A DNA stretch of 64,000 bases, taken from CBDDKU01 sp965230375. Lineage in GTDB: Bacteria > Bacteroidota > Bacteroidia > Flavobacteriales_D > Cryomorphaceae. This document shows, piece after piece, positions 1 to 8,438 of the stretch. A program made the translations under genes and the position numbers. A model generated the notes under the pieces. It did not search any database. It saw only the letters and a program-made list of their open reading frames with translations, and was not told where the DNA came from. The stretch's first letter is position 1, and every line of letters begins with the position of its first letter. The DNA lies in assembly GCA_965230375.1 (NCBI GenBank), contig CBDDKU010000006.1, positions 124,001-188,000 of the forward strand, written 5' to 3'.

Positions 1-1
1 C

Positions 2-1021
2 TTCTTGTCTGTACGTAAATCTCAGAGAAGATATTGGATTGACTACAAGAAGGTTGTGATTCTCGGGTCTGGTCAGGCAGCTAGCGAGTTATCTGAATTC
101 TTCCTTGAGAATACAAATACAGGCTATTTGGTTCAAGGTTATTTTGATGATGAGCCGAACCCATCATTGTCTAAGCGGATCAAGTACCTCGGAAAAGCCG
201 ATACAGCTGTTGACTATGCATCAGAAAACGGATGTTCTGAAATCTTTAGCGCTCTGAGAGCTGACAGATTAGACAAAGTAAAGGCGATGATGAAAGAAGC
301 CGACAAGAAACTCATACGATTTAGGCTGGTGCCGGACTTGACGGCTTTTATCGAAAAGAACGTATTTATTGACTATTGTGGAGCCTTACCAGTTTTGAGC
401 ACCAGAAATGAGCCCCTTGAAGTAAAAGTCAATGAAATGATAAAGCACGGATTTGATTACGTCTTTGCTGCATTTACAACTTTGTTCGTCTTGAGTTGGT
501 TAGTTCCGATCATTGCGATTGCAATCAAGCTAGATTCTAAAGGCCCAGTGTTCTTCCGACAGTTGCGATCTGGTAAGGATAATAAGCCATTTTTCTGCCT
601 GAAATTCAGGAGTATGTATGTGAATGCGGAAGCCGATAGCAAACAAGCAACGAAAGGTGACAAACGAATTACTCGGGTGGGAGCATTCTTGAGAAAAACG
701 AGTTTAGATGAGCTCCCGCAATTCTTCAACGTGCTTATGGGCGATATGTCAATAGTTGGACCACGGCCTCATATGTTGAAGCACACCGAAGACTACTCTG
801 AAGTGGTAAACGACTTTATGGTGCGTCAATACGTAACACCTGGTATAACGGGATGGGCCCAGGTAAATGGTTTTAGAGGAGAGACAAAAGAGACTGAAAG
901 CATGTCCAAACGCGTTAAAGCTGACCTTTGGTACATGGAGAATTGGAGTCTATTTCTCGACCTAAAAATTGTCTTCTTGACGATGTATATGGCGCTGAAA
1001 GGAGACGAGAAGGCTTACTAG
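2..1021 (+). CDS. Undecaprenyl-phosphate sugar phosphotransferase (WcaJ-type), 5' partial
   Basis: The reading frame is open at the left edge, so the N-terminus with its first membrane helices is missing. The visible part starts with a Rossmann-like segment (VVILGSG near residue 18, counting from the TTG at 5). A membrane helix follows near residues 150-175, then the bacterial sugar transferase domain with KFRSM, SLDELPQ, SIVGPRP and TPGITGWAQV. These are hallmarks of polyprenyl glycosylphosphotransferases, which load the first sugar phosphate onto undecaprenyl phosphate for exopolysaccharide or O-antigen synthesis. The family is usually about 460 residues and 338 are seen here. The family call is firm; the sugar is unknown. 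Confidence 0.93.
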   Translation, partial: FLSVRKSQRRYWIDYKKVVILGSGQAASELSEFFLENTNTGYLVQGYFDDEPNPSLSKRIKYLGKADTAVDYASENGCSEIFSALRADRLDKVKAMMKEADKKLIRFRLVPDLTAFIEKNVFIDYCGALPVLSTRNEPLEVKVNEMIKHGFDYVFAAFTTLFVLSWLVPIIAIAIKLDSKGPVFFRQLRSGKDNKPFFCLKFRSMYVNAEADSKQATKGDKRITRVGAFLRKTSLDELPQFFNVLMGDMSIVGPRPHMLKHTEDYSEVVNDFMVRQYVTPGITGWAQVNGFRGETKETESMSKRVKADLWYMENWSLFLDLKIVFLTMYMALKGDEKAY

Positions 1022-1122
1022 GTCTTTTTCACGAATGTTTATTTTTTATTAAGATTTTCTCGAAGTAGACCTTTGATCGGTATCTTTGTTACTTTGTTGT
1101 TCAAACCCGATCACTAAACTTA

Positions 1123-1428
1123 ATGATCAATAGATCTAAGTGCTTTTTCTGTATTCTCATTCTTTCCATATTCGTCGCGAATATTTCCGCGGTGGGTATG
1201 TCGTTTCTCGATGACGAGATCTTGGAGTGTTGTGAAGTTCCAGATGAGCAGAGTGATAAGGAAGACTCCGAAGAAGAGTCGAAGGACGGAGAAGAATTCC
1301 TTGAAGTTAAAAAGACATGGAATGTGTCTGAATCTCAGGTAGCTGAGTTGTCAGATGCGTATGCAGAATATCGATTTGATGTAGTTATAGATATACTCTT
1401 ACCACCTCCGGACATGCTAGTTGACTAA
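1123..1428 (+). CDS. Small secreted acidic protein, unknown function
   Basis: This 101-residue protein opens with a basic tip and a hydrophobic stretch (residues 7-25) that looks like a signal peptide. A pair of cysteines (ECCEVP) and a strongly acidic run around residues 42-60 follow. I recognise no domain. It lies about 100 bp after the sugar transferase and 60 bp before the SulP gene on the same strand, with a hairpin before SulP, so it may be a single-gene unit. Its acidic, serine-rich composition resembles the small protein at 29958-30365, but I see no convincing homology. Confidence 0.6.
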   Translation: MINRSKCFFCILILSIFVANISAVGMSFLDDEILECCEVPDEQSDKEDSEEESKDGEEFLEVKKTWNVSESQVAELSDAYAEYRFDVVIDILLPPPDMLVD

Positions 1429-1458
1429 GTCCTTCTCACCTTTTTCTTTCACACCACC

Positions 1459-1475
1459 CGGCTATTAGCCGTTTT
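1459..1475 (+). terminator. Short GC-rich hairpin followed by TTTT
   Basis: CGGCT pairs with AGCCG across a 3-base loop and is followed by TTTT. It lies 31 bp after the small acidic protein and just before SulP. The stem is only 5 bp, so this is a weak candidate for a rho-independent terminator. Confidence 0.4.
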
Positions 1476-1488
1476 CAACTAGCTTATT

Positions 1489-3084
1489 ATGAATTCTCCA
1501 ATTAAATCGGGGTTCTTTGGAAACCTCAAAAAAGACTTTCCGGCAAGTATTGTCGTCTTTCTCGTGGCTCTTCCACTTTGTTTAGGAATAGCACTGGCTT
1601 CTGGTGCTCCACTATTTTCCGGTATTATCGCCGGAATTGTAGGGGGTATCGTGGTTGGAGCACTTAGTGGCTCCCCTCTGGGCGTCAGTGGGCCAGCAGC
1701 AGGTCTCGCCGTAATTGTTCTTGAGGCCATCACAGATTTGGGAGCTTTTGATATTTTCCTTTTATCTGTTGTTTTGGCAGGAGTTATCCAGACTATTCTC
1801 GGCTTTCTACGTGCAGGAGTAATCGGATATTACTTCCCTTCTTCAGTGATCAAAGGGATGCTCTCAGGAATTGGTATTCTTATTATTCTCAAGCAGATTC
1901 CTCATGCATTTGGTTATGACAAAGACCCTGAAGGTGATTGGAGCTTCTTTCAAGTGGATGGTGAAAACACTTTTACCGGGATCATGCACATCATGGACGC
2001 TGTAACACCAGGAGCAGTGCTTATCTCAGTTGTGGCAATGGTTATATTAATTGTCTGGGAAAGACCATTTGTGAAAAAACTAAGCTTTACCAAGATTATT
2101 CAAGGGCCTTTAGTTGCCGTAGTGGCTGGTATCGTCATGTATTCAATGTTTCAAGGCACGAGCTATGAAGTGGCTGGTGAGCATTTGGTACAGATTCCAG
2201 TGGCAGATTCATTCACAGGGTTTTTAGGGCAGTTTTCATTCCCAGATTTTTCACAGTTTCTTAATCCTGCAGTCTGGATTACAGCGGGGACTATTGCTGT
2301 AGTTGCGAGTTTGGAAACCCTACTTTGCGTTGAAGCAACTGATAAATTAGACCCCTATAAGCGCGTTACTCCAACCAATCGAGAATTGAAGGCGCAAGGT
2401 GTAGGAAACATTCTTTCAGGACTTGTTGGTGGGCTGCCTGTTACTCAGGTAATTGTCCGTTCTTCTGCAAATATTCAGTCTGGGGGTATTTCAAAGGCAT
2501 CCGCCATTATACATGGTTTTTTCCTTTTAATCTCAGCCATGACCATACCGAACCTGCTCAATATGATTCCTCTCGCCAGTTTGGCAGCCATACTTTTGGT
2601 AGTTGGGTATAAACTGGCAAAGCCAGCTCTGTTTAAGCAAATGATCAAAGCAGGCCCTGCTCAATACGTACCATTTCTTGTAACGGTTATCGGAATTGTC
2701 CTAACAGATCTCTTGATAGGTATTACACTCGGGTTGGTTGTTGGAATCTTCCATATTCTGTGGAATAACTATAGAACACCGTATCACTTCACAGTCGAAG
2801 GTCATGATCCAGAGAAGCCAATCAGACTAGAATTGTCTGAACAGATGAGCTTCTTGAACAAGGCTAGTATGCAGCGCACTCTTAATAGACTTCCCGATAG
2901 TACCCATGTTATTATCGATGCTCGTAAGACGAAGAGTATACACCCTGACGTAATAGAGATCATAGAAGATTTTAAGGCGAATGCGGTAATTCGAGATATT
3001 AAGCTTGAAGTGGAAGGTCTTGGAAATCGCGAGAATCACGATTCTGAAGCTCACTTCAAAGAGGTAGTAGACGAAAAATTGTAA
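1489..3084 (+). CDS. SulP family inorganic anion transporter
   Basis: This 531-residue integral membrane protein has 10 or more hydrophobic segments. It carries the SulP N-terminal signature (ASIVVFLVALPLCLGIALASG, split around residues 18-38), GVSGPAAGL near residue 65 and ASLETLLCVEATDKLDP near residue 275. The C-terminal 100 residues form a short STAS-like region (LNRLPDSTHVIIDARKTKSI). SulP proteins carry sulfate, bicarbonate or related anions across the inner membrane. The substrate cannot be read from the sequence, and no carbonic anhydrase or sulfate assimilation gene lies nearby. A strong hairpin terminator follows. Confidence 0.95.
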   Translation: MNSPIKSGFFGNLKKDFPASIVVFLVALPLCLGIALASGAPLFSGIIAGIVGGIVVGALSGSPLGVSGPAAGLAVIVLEAITDLGAFDIFLLSVVLAGVIQTILGFLRAGVIGYYFPSSVIKGMLSGIGILIILKQIPHAFGYDKDPEGDWSFFQVDGENTFTGIMHIMDAVTPGAVLISVVAMVILIVWERPFVKKLSFTKIIQGPLVAVVAGIVMYSMFQGTSYEVAGEHLVQIPVADSFTGFLGQFSFPDFSQFLNPAVWITAGTIAVVASLETLLCVEATDKLDPYKRVTPTNRELKAQGVGNILSGLVGGLPVTQVIVRSSANIQSGGISKASAIIHGFFLLISAMTIPNLLNMIPLASLAAILLVVGYKLAKPALFKQMIKAGPAQYVPFLVTVIGIVLTDLLIGITLGLVVGIFHILWNNYRTPYHFTVEGHDPEKPIRLELSEQMSFLNKASMQRTLNRLPDSTHVIIDARKTKSIHPDVIEIIEDFKANAVIRDIKLEVEGLGNRENHDSEAHFKEVVDEKL

Positions 3085-3103
3085 GTCAAAAAAATAGGAA
3101 TAT

Positions 3104-3137
3104 AAAAAGGCATCCCGCAAGATTGGGATGCCTTTTT
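3104..3137. terminator. Bidirectional rho-independent terminator
   Basis: A 13-bp perfect stem (3104-3116 with 3125-3137) with an 8-base loop is flanked by A-run and T-run on either side. It can end both the SulP gene on the plus strand and the arsR-DUF6428 unit on the minus strand. Confidence 0.9.
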
Positions 3138-3153
3138 AGTATGTAGTCAAGTA

Positions 3154-3609
3154 CTAGCAGCAACCTCCGCCTGGTGTGCAGCAGGGCTCAGCAGATTGAC
3201 TCTTGTTCGAAGGAGCGGGAACTCCGCAATTTTCCTTTGCGAGACAATCTGTTTGTTTTTCTGTCAAGAGAAAATTGCTGCCGTCAAAATCGAGTCCGTA
3301 TTTCTCGATAGAGTTTCCTTGATATTCTACTTCTATTTCGAGATCACCGAGCCCAATAGCCTTTTCTGACAGCTCAATGATGTGGAGCATTTTTTCAGGA
3401 TGAAGTCTGTGGTTGTAATCATTTGCACTCCAGAGTTGTAGGCTAGCTTTTTCTTCATTTCGAATAGTCCCACCGCAGTCGATGAACTTTTTATCAATTA
3501 CACCTACTTCGGTCACGTGAAAATGTGGTTCTACAAAACTGCCATCCGGAAGTTTTATTCCGAACTCTTTGACTTGCTTTAATGCTGATTTAGCTTCTGA
3601 TATTTTCAT
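3154..3609 (-). CDS. DUF6428 family protein with Cys-rich tail
   Basis: This 151-residue soluble protein matches the DUF6428 family (MKISEAKSAL start, FVEPHFHVTEVG near residue 26, DCGGTIR near residue 44, HPEKMLHII). In Bacteroidota the family is commonly found beside arsR and arsenate genes. The last nine residues contain two Cys-Cys pairs separated by TPGGG, with two more cysteines near residues 122 and 128, so thiophilic metal or metalloid binding is plausible. It lies 48 bp downstream of arsR and has its own copy of the likely ArsR operator 11 bp before the start codon. Family known, biochemical role not. Confidence 0.8.
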   Translation of the reverse strand: MKISEAKSALKQVKEFGIKLPDGSFVEPHFHVTEVGVIDKKFIDCGGTIRNEEKASLQLWSANDYNHRLHPEKMLHIIELSEKAIGLGDLEIEVEYQGNSIEKYGLDFDGSNFLLTEKQTDCLAKENCGVPAPSNKSQSAEPCCTPGGGCC

Positions 3610-3619
3610 GTTAGTCCCT

Positions 3620-3641
3620 TTTATTGTGATATTGCGATTAA
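3620..3641 (-). promoter_or_regulatory. Putative ArsR operator, copy B (before DUF6428 gene)
   Basis: This 22-bp segment matches copy A at 3998-4019 at 19 of 22 positions. The core is an imperfect palindrome of the form ATyGyrATATtrCrAT. It ends 11 bp upstream of the DUF6428 start codon. Confidence 0.65.
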
Positions 3642-3657
3642 TGTATTCAAATTTTTT

Positions 3658-3990
3658 TCAGCACGCACAGTTTTTTACACCGAGATCTTGGTTTAAGAAT
3701 TCCGAGAGCCTTGATTTCATTTTAGCCCATTCTTCTTTGTCGATGCAATAGCAAACACTTGTACCTTCAATGCTGCCTTTAATCAACCCTATGCTTTTCA
3801 ACTCTTTTAAGTGTTGCGATATAGTCGGTTGTGCCAACCCAATTTCATTGACTAAGTCACCACAAATGCAGGAGTCTATCTCAAACAAATATTGAAGGAT
3901 AGCAACACGCGCTGGATGTCCCAAAACCTTTGAGCACCTTGCTATGGCGTTTTGCTCTTCTGTGAATATTTCCGTTTTAGAAACGCCCAT
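3658..3990 (-). CDS. arsR: ArsR family metalloregulator
   Basis: This 110-residue winged-helix repressor has the ArsR layout: GHPARVAILQYL in the first helices, Cys41 and Cys43 at the start of the recognition region (SCICGDLV), the HTH around residues 47-70 (LAQPTISQHLKELKSIGLI) and the wing at GTSVCYCI. A C-terminal NCAC adds two more thiols. Cysteines at these places are typical of As/Sb or Cd/Pb sensors that leave DNA when metal binds. It leads a two-gene unit with the DUF6428 gene. The arsenate reductase and efflux pump that usually follow are absent. It probably represses itself through the palindromic repeat just upstream. Confidence 0.9.
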   Translation of the reverse strand: MGVSKTEIFTEEQNAIARCSKVLGHPARVAILQYLFEIDSCICGDLVNEIGLAQPTISQHLKELKSIGLIKGSIEGTSVCYCIDKEEWAKMKSRLSEFLNQDLGVKNCAC

Positions 3991-3997
3991 TCATTTG

Positions 3998-4019
3998 TTT
4001 ATTGCAATATTACGATTAA
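3998..4019 (-). promoter_or_regulatory. Putative ArsR operator, copy A (before arsR)
   Basis: The core 4001-4016 is an imperfect palindrome centred on AATATT (12 of 16 positions symmetric). It lies 8 bp upstream of the arsR start codon and is repeated before the next gene at 3620-3641. Confidence 0.65.
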
Positions 4020-4039
4020 AATTGATGTGCAACAAGAAA

Positions 4040-5509
4040 TTACGTTGTGAATTTTATAGTGAACACAGCTCCAGCCGAGTTTTCATCAGAATGGTCTATA
4101 ACTCCAGCTATTTGCTCCACCAGGGTAGTAACGAGCTGCAATCCCAGCGTTTTGGTCGCATTGATATCAATCTCCGCAGGGAGTCCACATCCATTGTCGG
4201 CGATGCTCAGAACGAAAGTGCCTGACTCCGGTTCTTGAAATTCTATTCTCACAACGCCGTGCCGATCGTCCGGGTTAAACGCGTGTTTGATTGCGTTCAT
4301 CACCAATTCCATTACAATCATTCCCAAGCTAGTTCCAACTTCTAATGGAAGCGAACTTTGATCTGCCTGAAGTTCAAACTTGATTTGCTCAGAAAAATAG
4401 GACTCACGAATATATTTGATCAAGGAGCGAAGATATTCGTCGTATCTGATCTCCTTGAACTCATTCGTTTTATACAGCGTTTCGTGGATCAAAGCCATGG
4501 AGTGAATTCGTCGAGAAATCTGGTCGAGAAACTCACAAGCTTCTTCATCGAGTGTCGACTTTTGCAGGTTGATCAAACTTGAGATAATCTGCATGTTGTT
4601 CTTTACCCGATGCGTCACTTCTTTGAACAAGACTTCCTTTGTAGCAAGCGATTCCTTCAGCTCGGATTCAATTCCCTTTCGGTAATCGACTTCAACATTC
4701 AAGTTCTGAATCGTCTCGTTCAGCTGATTTGTCCGCTCTTCGACCATTGACTCCAATTCTGCATTGAATTGGTTGATCAACTCTTCCTGTTTCACCCGCT
4801 CTGTCACATCTCTTATGGTTCCGAGCACGAGAGAATCACCGTCCACATCTATGACATCTCCTATGATTTCAGTGTAGTAGTCTTCTCCAGTTTTCTTCCG
4901 CAATATGACCTTCACGGGCTTTCCTTCCATTTCTTCTTTGGAATTCTTAAAACTCGAGTGATCCTGTGAATGTGCTTTCATATCAAACACGGTCAACTTC
5001 AACAATTCATCTTCTGTATAACCTGACATTTTACAAAAGGCCTCGTTTACATAGACGTAGTTCCCGTCGTGATCTGCAACCGTAATCCCTTCCGTTGTTT
5101 GGTTCGATATTGCTTTGAACAGTTTGCGGCTCGATTCGAGTCGATGGTGCCCTGCAATGCTTTCAGTTATGTCTTGTATTGAACCAACTTTTTTGATAGG
5201 TGTACCTGAGTGATCGCGGACGTTGCCACACTTTACGATAACATGGCGTACTTCACCATTCACCAAAATACGATGCTGCAAGGTGGATGTCTCGTCACCA
5301 TCCAGTCCTTTTTCAAGGCATTCCTTTACCTTCGAAAGGTCATCGTGGTGAACTCTCTCGAAGATGTTACCGAGGCTTGGCATAAAGTTAGATATGTCCT
5401 CTCCAAATATTTCAAATACCTGATTCGACCAGTTTAGCTCTTTGCTTGAAAGGTCCAATTCCCAATATCCAATCCCACTTATTTCCTGAGCTTCTTTCAG
5501 CGAAGTCAT
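4040..5509 (-). CDS. PAS-PAS sensor histidine kinase, HisKA_2 type
   Basis: The 489 residues comprise a PAS_3-like domain (1-115, ending in the PAC motif VGSIQDITE), a second PAS domain (about 125-240, with ITVADHDGNYVYVNEAF), a coiled coil (240-285), a HisKA_2 phosphoacceptor region with His300 in THRVKNNMQ, and a HATPase domain with N-box ELVMNAIKHAF and G-box ADNGCGLP. HisKA_2 kinases signal through a separate response regulator, but none is encoded beside it, so it is an orphan. No membrane helix is visible, which suggests a cytoplasmic sensor. It is transcribed towards arsR, about 50 bp before its promoter, but belongs to a separate unit. Confidence 0.93.
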   Translation of the reverse strand: MTSLKEAQEISGIGYWELDLSSKELNWSNQVFEIFGEDISNFMPSLGNIFERVHHDDLSKVKECLEKGLDGDETSTLQHRILVNGEVRHVIVKCGNVRDHSGTPIKKVGSIQDITESIAGHHRLESSRKLFKAISNQTTEGITVADHDGNYVYVNEAFCKMSGYTEDELLKLTVFDMKAHSQDHSSFKNSKEEMEGKPVKVILRKKTGEDYYTEIIGDVIDVDGDSLVLGTIRDVTERVKQEELINQFNAELESMVEERTNQLNETIQNLNVEVDYRKGIESELKESLATKEVLFKEVTHRVKNNMQIISSLINLQKSTLDEEACEFLDQISRRIHSMALIHETLYKTNEFKEIRYDEYLRSLIKYIRESYFSEQIKFELQADQSSLPLEVGTSLGMIVMELVMNAIKHAFNPDDRHGVVRIEFQEPESGTFVLSIADNGCGLPAEIDINATKTLGLQLVTTLVEQIAGVIDHSDENSAGAVFTIKFTT

Positions 5510-5703
5510 TCGATTTATTTCCTTTGATTAGGTCATCCAATTATACCACATTATAACTACCTGCGCTGTAAGAAAATGAATATTTTGGTAATCAGCAATC
5601 GAGAAAAATAATCAAAGAAGCCATTGGCTATGGTTGAGTTGAGAAACAGATTTTTTTGATTACTCTGTCTTTCAGAATGTATTAGTTATAGTGAAAGCAT
5701 CAT

Positions 5704-5711
5704 TAAATTTG
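5704..5711 (+). promoter_or_regulatory. Possible Bacteroidota -7 element (TAnnTTTG)
   Basis: TAAATTTG fits the Bacteroidota sigma-A -7 consensus exactly and lies 28 bp before the MscS gene. I could not find a well-spaced -33 TTG, so this is tentative. Confidence 0.35.
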
Positions 5712-5739
5712 GTTATTAATTTTTAATCAAACTATCGAA

Positions 5740-6267
5740 ATGGATATTTACCATGTAAGAGTAATTCAATCCCTAGTTGTTGTTGTAATCTACTTTGTTT
5801 CCAAAGGGATTATTTTTGGTTTGATTAAGAGAACTTTGACGGCCAGATACCTGAGTGCAACCAGAGGAATGGCAATGAGAAAAGTGATTGATATCGTATT
5901 CATTATCATCTCGATCATTTTTATCATGTTGATTTGGGGAGTGAGCCAAAGTGACCTCGCAGTTTTTGTTGGCTCTACCTTGACTATAGCGGGGGTGGCA
6001 TTTTTCGCCCAATGGTCACTTTTGTCCAATATTACTTCGAGTATAATCCTTTTCTTTAATCACCCGGTGCGCATTAATGACAGGATAGCTATTGTTGAGA
6101 GTGCTGAGTACATCATTGAAGGTCGTGTGTTGAGTATCAGTATGTTTTTTACAACTCTTCTCACAAAAGATGGTGAAGAGCTCACCCTTCCGAATAATAT
6201 TTTCATTCAGAAGAGCATTAAAAAGCTCGATAATCGAATGAATGAATCTGAACCATGGGCCGAGTAG
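5740..6267 (+). CDS. Small MscS family mechanosensitive channel
   Basis: This 175-residue protein has three membrane helices (about 7-27, 48-68, 72-105) and then a short beta domain. The third helix region (SDLAVFVGSTLTIAGVAFFAQ) and the segment NITSSIILFFNHPVRINDRI match the pore helix and start of the beta domain of MscS channels, which release solutes on osmotic downshock. It is shorter than E. coli MscS (286 residues) and lacks most of the cytoplasmic vestibule. The lipoprotein gene 41 bp downstream may be co-transcribed. Confidence 0.85.
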   Translation: MDIYHVRVIQSLVVVVIYFVSKGIIFGLIKRTLTARYLSATRGMAMRKVIDIVFIIISIIFIMLIWGVSQSDLAVFVGSTLTIAGVAFFAQWSLLSNITSSIILFFNHPVRINDRIAIVESAEYIIEGRVLSISMFFTTLLTKDGEELTLPNNIFIQKSIKKLDNRMNESEPWAE

Positions 6268-6308
6268 GAATTCGCTATATTGGGAAATACTTAACATGAT
6301 TATCATCT

Positions 6309-6833
6309 ATGAAGATCACCCTGTATTTACCTCTTCTATTTCTAGGGCTCGCATTGGGTTCTTGTGTCGATAAGTCGGTAAATCTAAATGCAGTGGGCAC
6401 TGATAAGTTCGCTGCAAATCAAATCGACGCGATGCCCGACAGTCTGAGCTTGAATGATACGGTATACGTCTCGGTCTATTCGGATATATACAGTGAAACA
6501 AAATCTACACGGTTTAACCTCACAGCCACCCTCAGTTTGAGAAATACGAGTCTTAGGCACAGTATCTACATTTCTGATGTTGATTACTACGATTCATCAG
6601 GAAAGAAATCGAAGACCTACCTCGATAAACCAATAGAGCTATTGCCCTTGCAGACGGTAGAATATGTAATTGAAGAAGTTGATGAGACCGGTGGTACAGG
6701 AGCTAATTTTATAATTTGCTGGGGAGCCAAGGACATTAATGTGAATCCATTATTCGAGAGCATTATGATTTCGACACAAGGTCAACAAGGTATCTCATTT
6801 ACTTCGCGAGGGGTTTCTATCAGCAGAGATTAA
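6309..6833 (+). CDS. DUF3124 domain lipoprotein
   Basis: The 174-residue protein has a lipoprotein signal (residues 1-19, lipobox LGSC) and then a DUF3124-like beta domain: VYVSVYSDIYSE near residue 53, LSLRNTS near residue 76 and LLPLQTVEYVIEE near residue 112, with GTGANFIICWGA near residue 130. The family has no established biochemical role. It follows the MscS gene by 41 bp on the same strand. Confidence 0.8.
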   Translation: MKITLYLPLLFLGLALGSCVDKSVNLNAVGTDKFAANQIDAMPDSLSLNDTVYVSVYSDIYSETKSTRFNLTATLSLRNTSLRHSIYISDVDYYDSSGKKSKTYLDKPIELLPLQTVEYVIEEVDETGGTGANFIICWGAKDINVNPLFESIMISTQGQQGISFTSRGVSISRD

Positions 6834-7003
6834 TGGATTAATGAGCTGGTTTGGTTTGACCAATTCACTGGATCTTGTTTGGTGCCAAAAAAAACGTCGA
6901 ACCATGATATGCATGCACGAAAAAAATAGTAACGTAGCGCCGCGAAAGAAGTACTCAGGTACGATGCGCACATTGAATTTTTAATGAATTACGAAGTTTT
7001 AAA

Positions 7004-8380
7004 ATGGATAAAATAATTGTTGGAAGTCAGGAATGGTGCGGATTCCCAACTATCCAAATACCTACTATAAAAGCAAGAGTAGACTCTGGGGCCAAAACAT
7101 CATCTCTTCATGCGGTAAATATTGTTCCGTTTAAGAAGGGAAATGAACGCTGGGTGAAATTTGATGTACACCCCATTCAAGGTGATGCGAAGACCACGGT
7201 AAGCTGCGAAGCGGCAATTTTCGATAAGCGAAGAGTCAAAAACTCCGGTGGCCAGTCGGAGGTGAGATTTGTTATTAAAACAGTTCTCTCACTTGCTGAA
7301 GACACCTGGGAAATAGAAGTGACCTTGGCAAACCGCGATACGATGGGGTATCGCATGTTGCTTGGACGTCAGGCTATGCGCGGTAAAATCTTGGTCGATC
7401 CAGAAGCTTCGTTTTTGTTGGGCGAGCCATCCAACGACCTACTCAAGCAGCACTACCATTCGAAAGTGATCCGAGCTACGGGACTTAAAATCGGAGTCTT
7501 GGCGACCAACCCTGATTTGTATAGCAATCGTCGATTGATAGAAGCAGGACAGGAGCGAGGGCATGAAATGGAGTTCTTGTCTATCAAGGATTGCTACATC
7601 AAGCTCGATGGAAAGACGCCTGAAATGCATTATCGCGGTGGGCGTATTCTCGATGATTTTGATGCCGTGATTCCAAGAATTAGACCTAGCGCTACTTTTT
7701 ATGGATGTGCCTTGACTCGCCATTTCGAAGCAATGGGGGTTTACACTTTCAATACAGCCTCGGCAATCAAAAAGTCAAGGGATAAACTGCATGCTCTCCA
7801 ATTATTGATCAATAGTGGATTGCCCATCCCAACTACAGGATTTGCTAACTCGCCACTCGACACCAACGATTTGATTCAAATGGTGGGGGGGGCTCCATTG
7901 ATCGTAAAGCTTTTGGAAGGAACTCAGGGGAAAGGAGTTGTCCTTGCTGAGACGAAGAAGGCTGCCGAGAGTTTGATCAATGCTTTTAAGAGCCTGAAAG
8001 CCGACATTCTCGTCCAAGAGTTTATCAAAGAAGCAAATGGGCAGGATATACGCTGCTTTGTGGTGAATGGAAAAGTAGTGGAGAGCATCATGAGAACAGC
8101 TGCGCCAGGTGAATTTCGGGCCAATATCCACATGGGTGGTACCGCCTCTTTGGTGAAAATCACTCCGGAAGAACGCCGTGTAGCCCAATTAGCTGCAAAA
8201 ACGATGAATTTAAAAGTCGCTGGTGTCGATATTATCCGAGGGCAAAATGGACCACTCTTGTTAGAAGTCAATTCATCACCGGGCTTAGAAGGAATCGAAG
8301 GTGTTTCTACGAAGAATATCGCTGGAAAGATCATCGAAGCGTTGGAGAAGGATATGAAATTTCAGAAGGTGACATCTTGA
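7004..8380 (+). CDS. rimK: RimK-type ATP-grasp ligase with N-terminal RimB-like protease domain
   Basis: The N-terminal 140 residues are a retropepsin-like 'ATP-dependent zinc protease' (RimB-like) domain with VDSGAKTSSLHA near residue 25. Residues 160-458 are a RimK ATP-grasp ligase with IGVLATNP, a GTQGKGVVL glycine loop near residue 306, VQEFIKEANGQDIRCFVV near residue 340 and LLLEVNSSPGLEGIEG near residue 420. RimK adds glutamates to the C-terminus of ribosomal protein S6 or makes related peptide bonds. Fusion of ligase and protease-like domain in one chain suggests that addition and trimming of the tail are coupled. The NYN nuclease gene follows after 58 bp. Confidence 0.92.
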   Translation: MDKIIVGSQEWCGFPTIQIPTIKARVDSGAKTSSLHAVNIVPFKKGNERWVKFDVHPIQGDAKTTVSCEAAIFDKRRVKNSGGQSEVRFVIKTVLSLAEDTWEIEVTLANRDTMGYRMLLGRQAMRGKILVDPEASFLLGEPSNDLLKQHYHSKVIRATGLKIGVLATNPDLYSNRRLIEAGQERGHEMEFLSIKDCYIKLDGKTPEMHYRGGRILDDFDAVIPRIRPSATFYGCALTRHFEAMGVYTFNTASAIKKSRDKLHALQLLINSGLPIPTTGFANSPLDTNDLIQMVGGAPLIVKLLEGTQGKGVVLAETKKAAESLINAFKSLKADILVQEFIKEANGQDIRCFVVNGKVVESIMRTAAPGEFRANIHMGGTASLVKITPEERRVAQLAAKTMNLKVAGVDIIRGQNGPLLLEVNSSPGLEGIEGVSTKNIAGKIIEALEKDMKFQKVTS

Positions 8381-8438
8381 AAAGAATAGTGAAGCGGAGA
8401 GCGAATGTATGCTCGCCAACTGAAAAAAATCAAAGCGT

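Noticed and set aside
1489..4019. SulP transporter as part of an arsenic or carbon-concentrating locus
   Set aside because: A strong bidirectional terminator separates it from the arsR unit and no carbonic anhydrase is nearby.
6016..6306. Minus-strand frame opposite the MscS gene
   Set aside because: It is the shadow of the conserved MscS frame and has no signal or domain.
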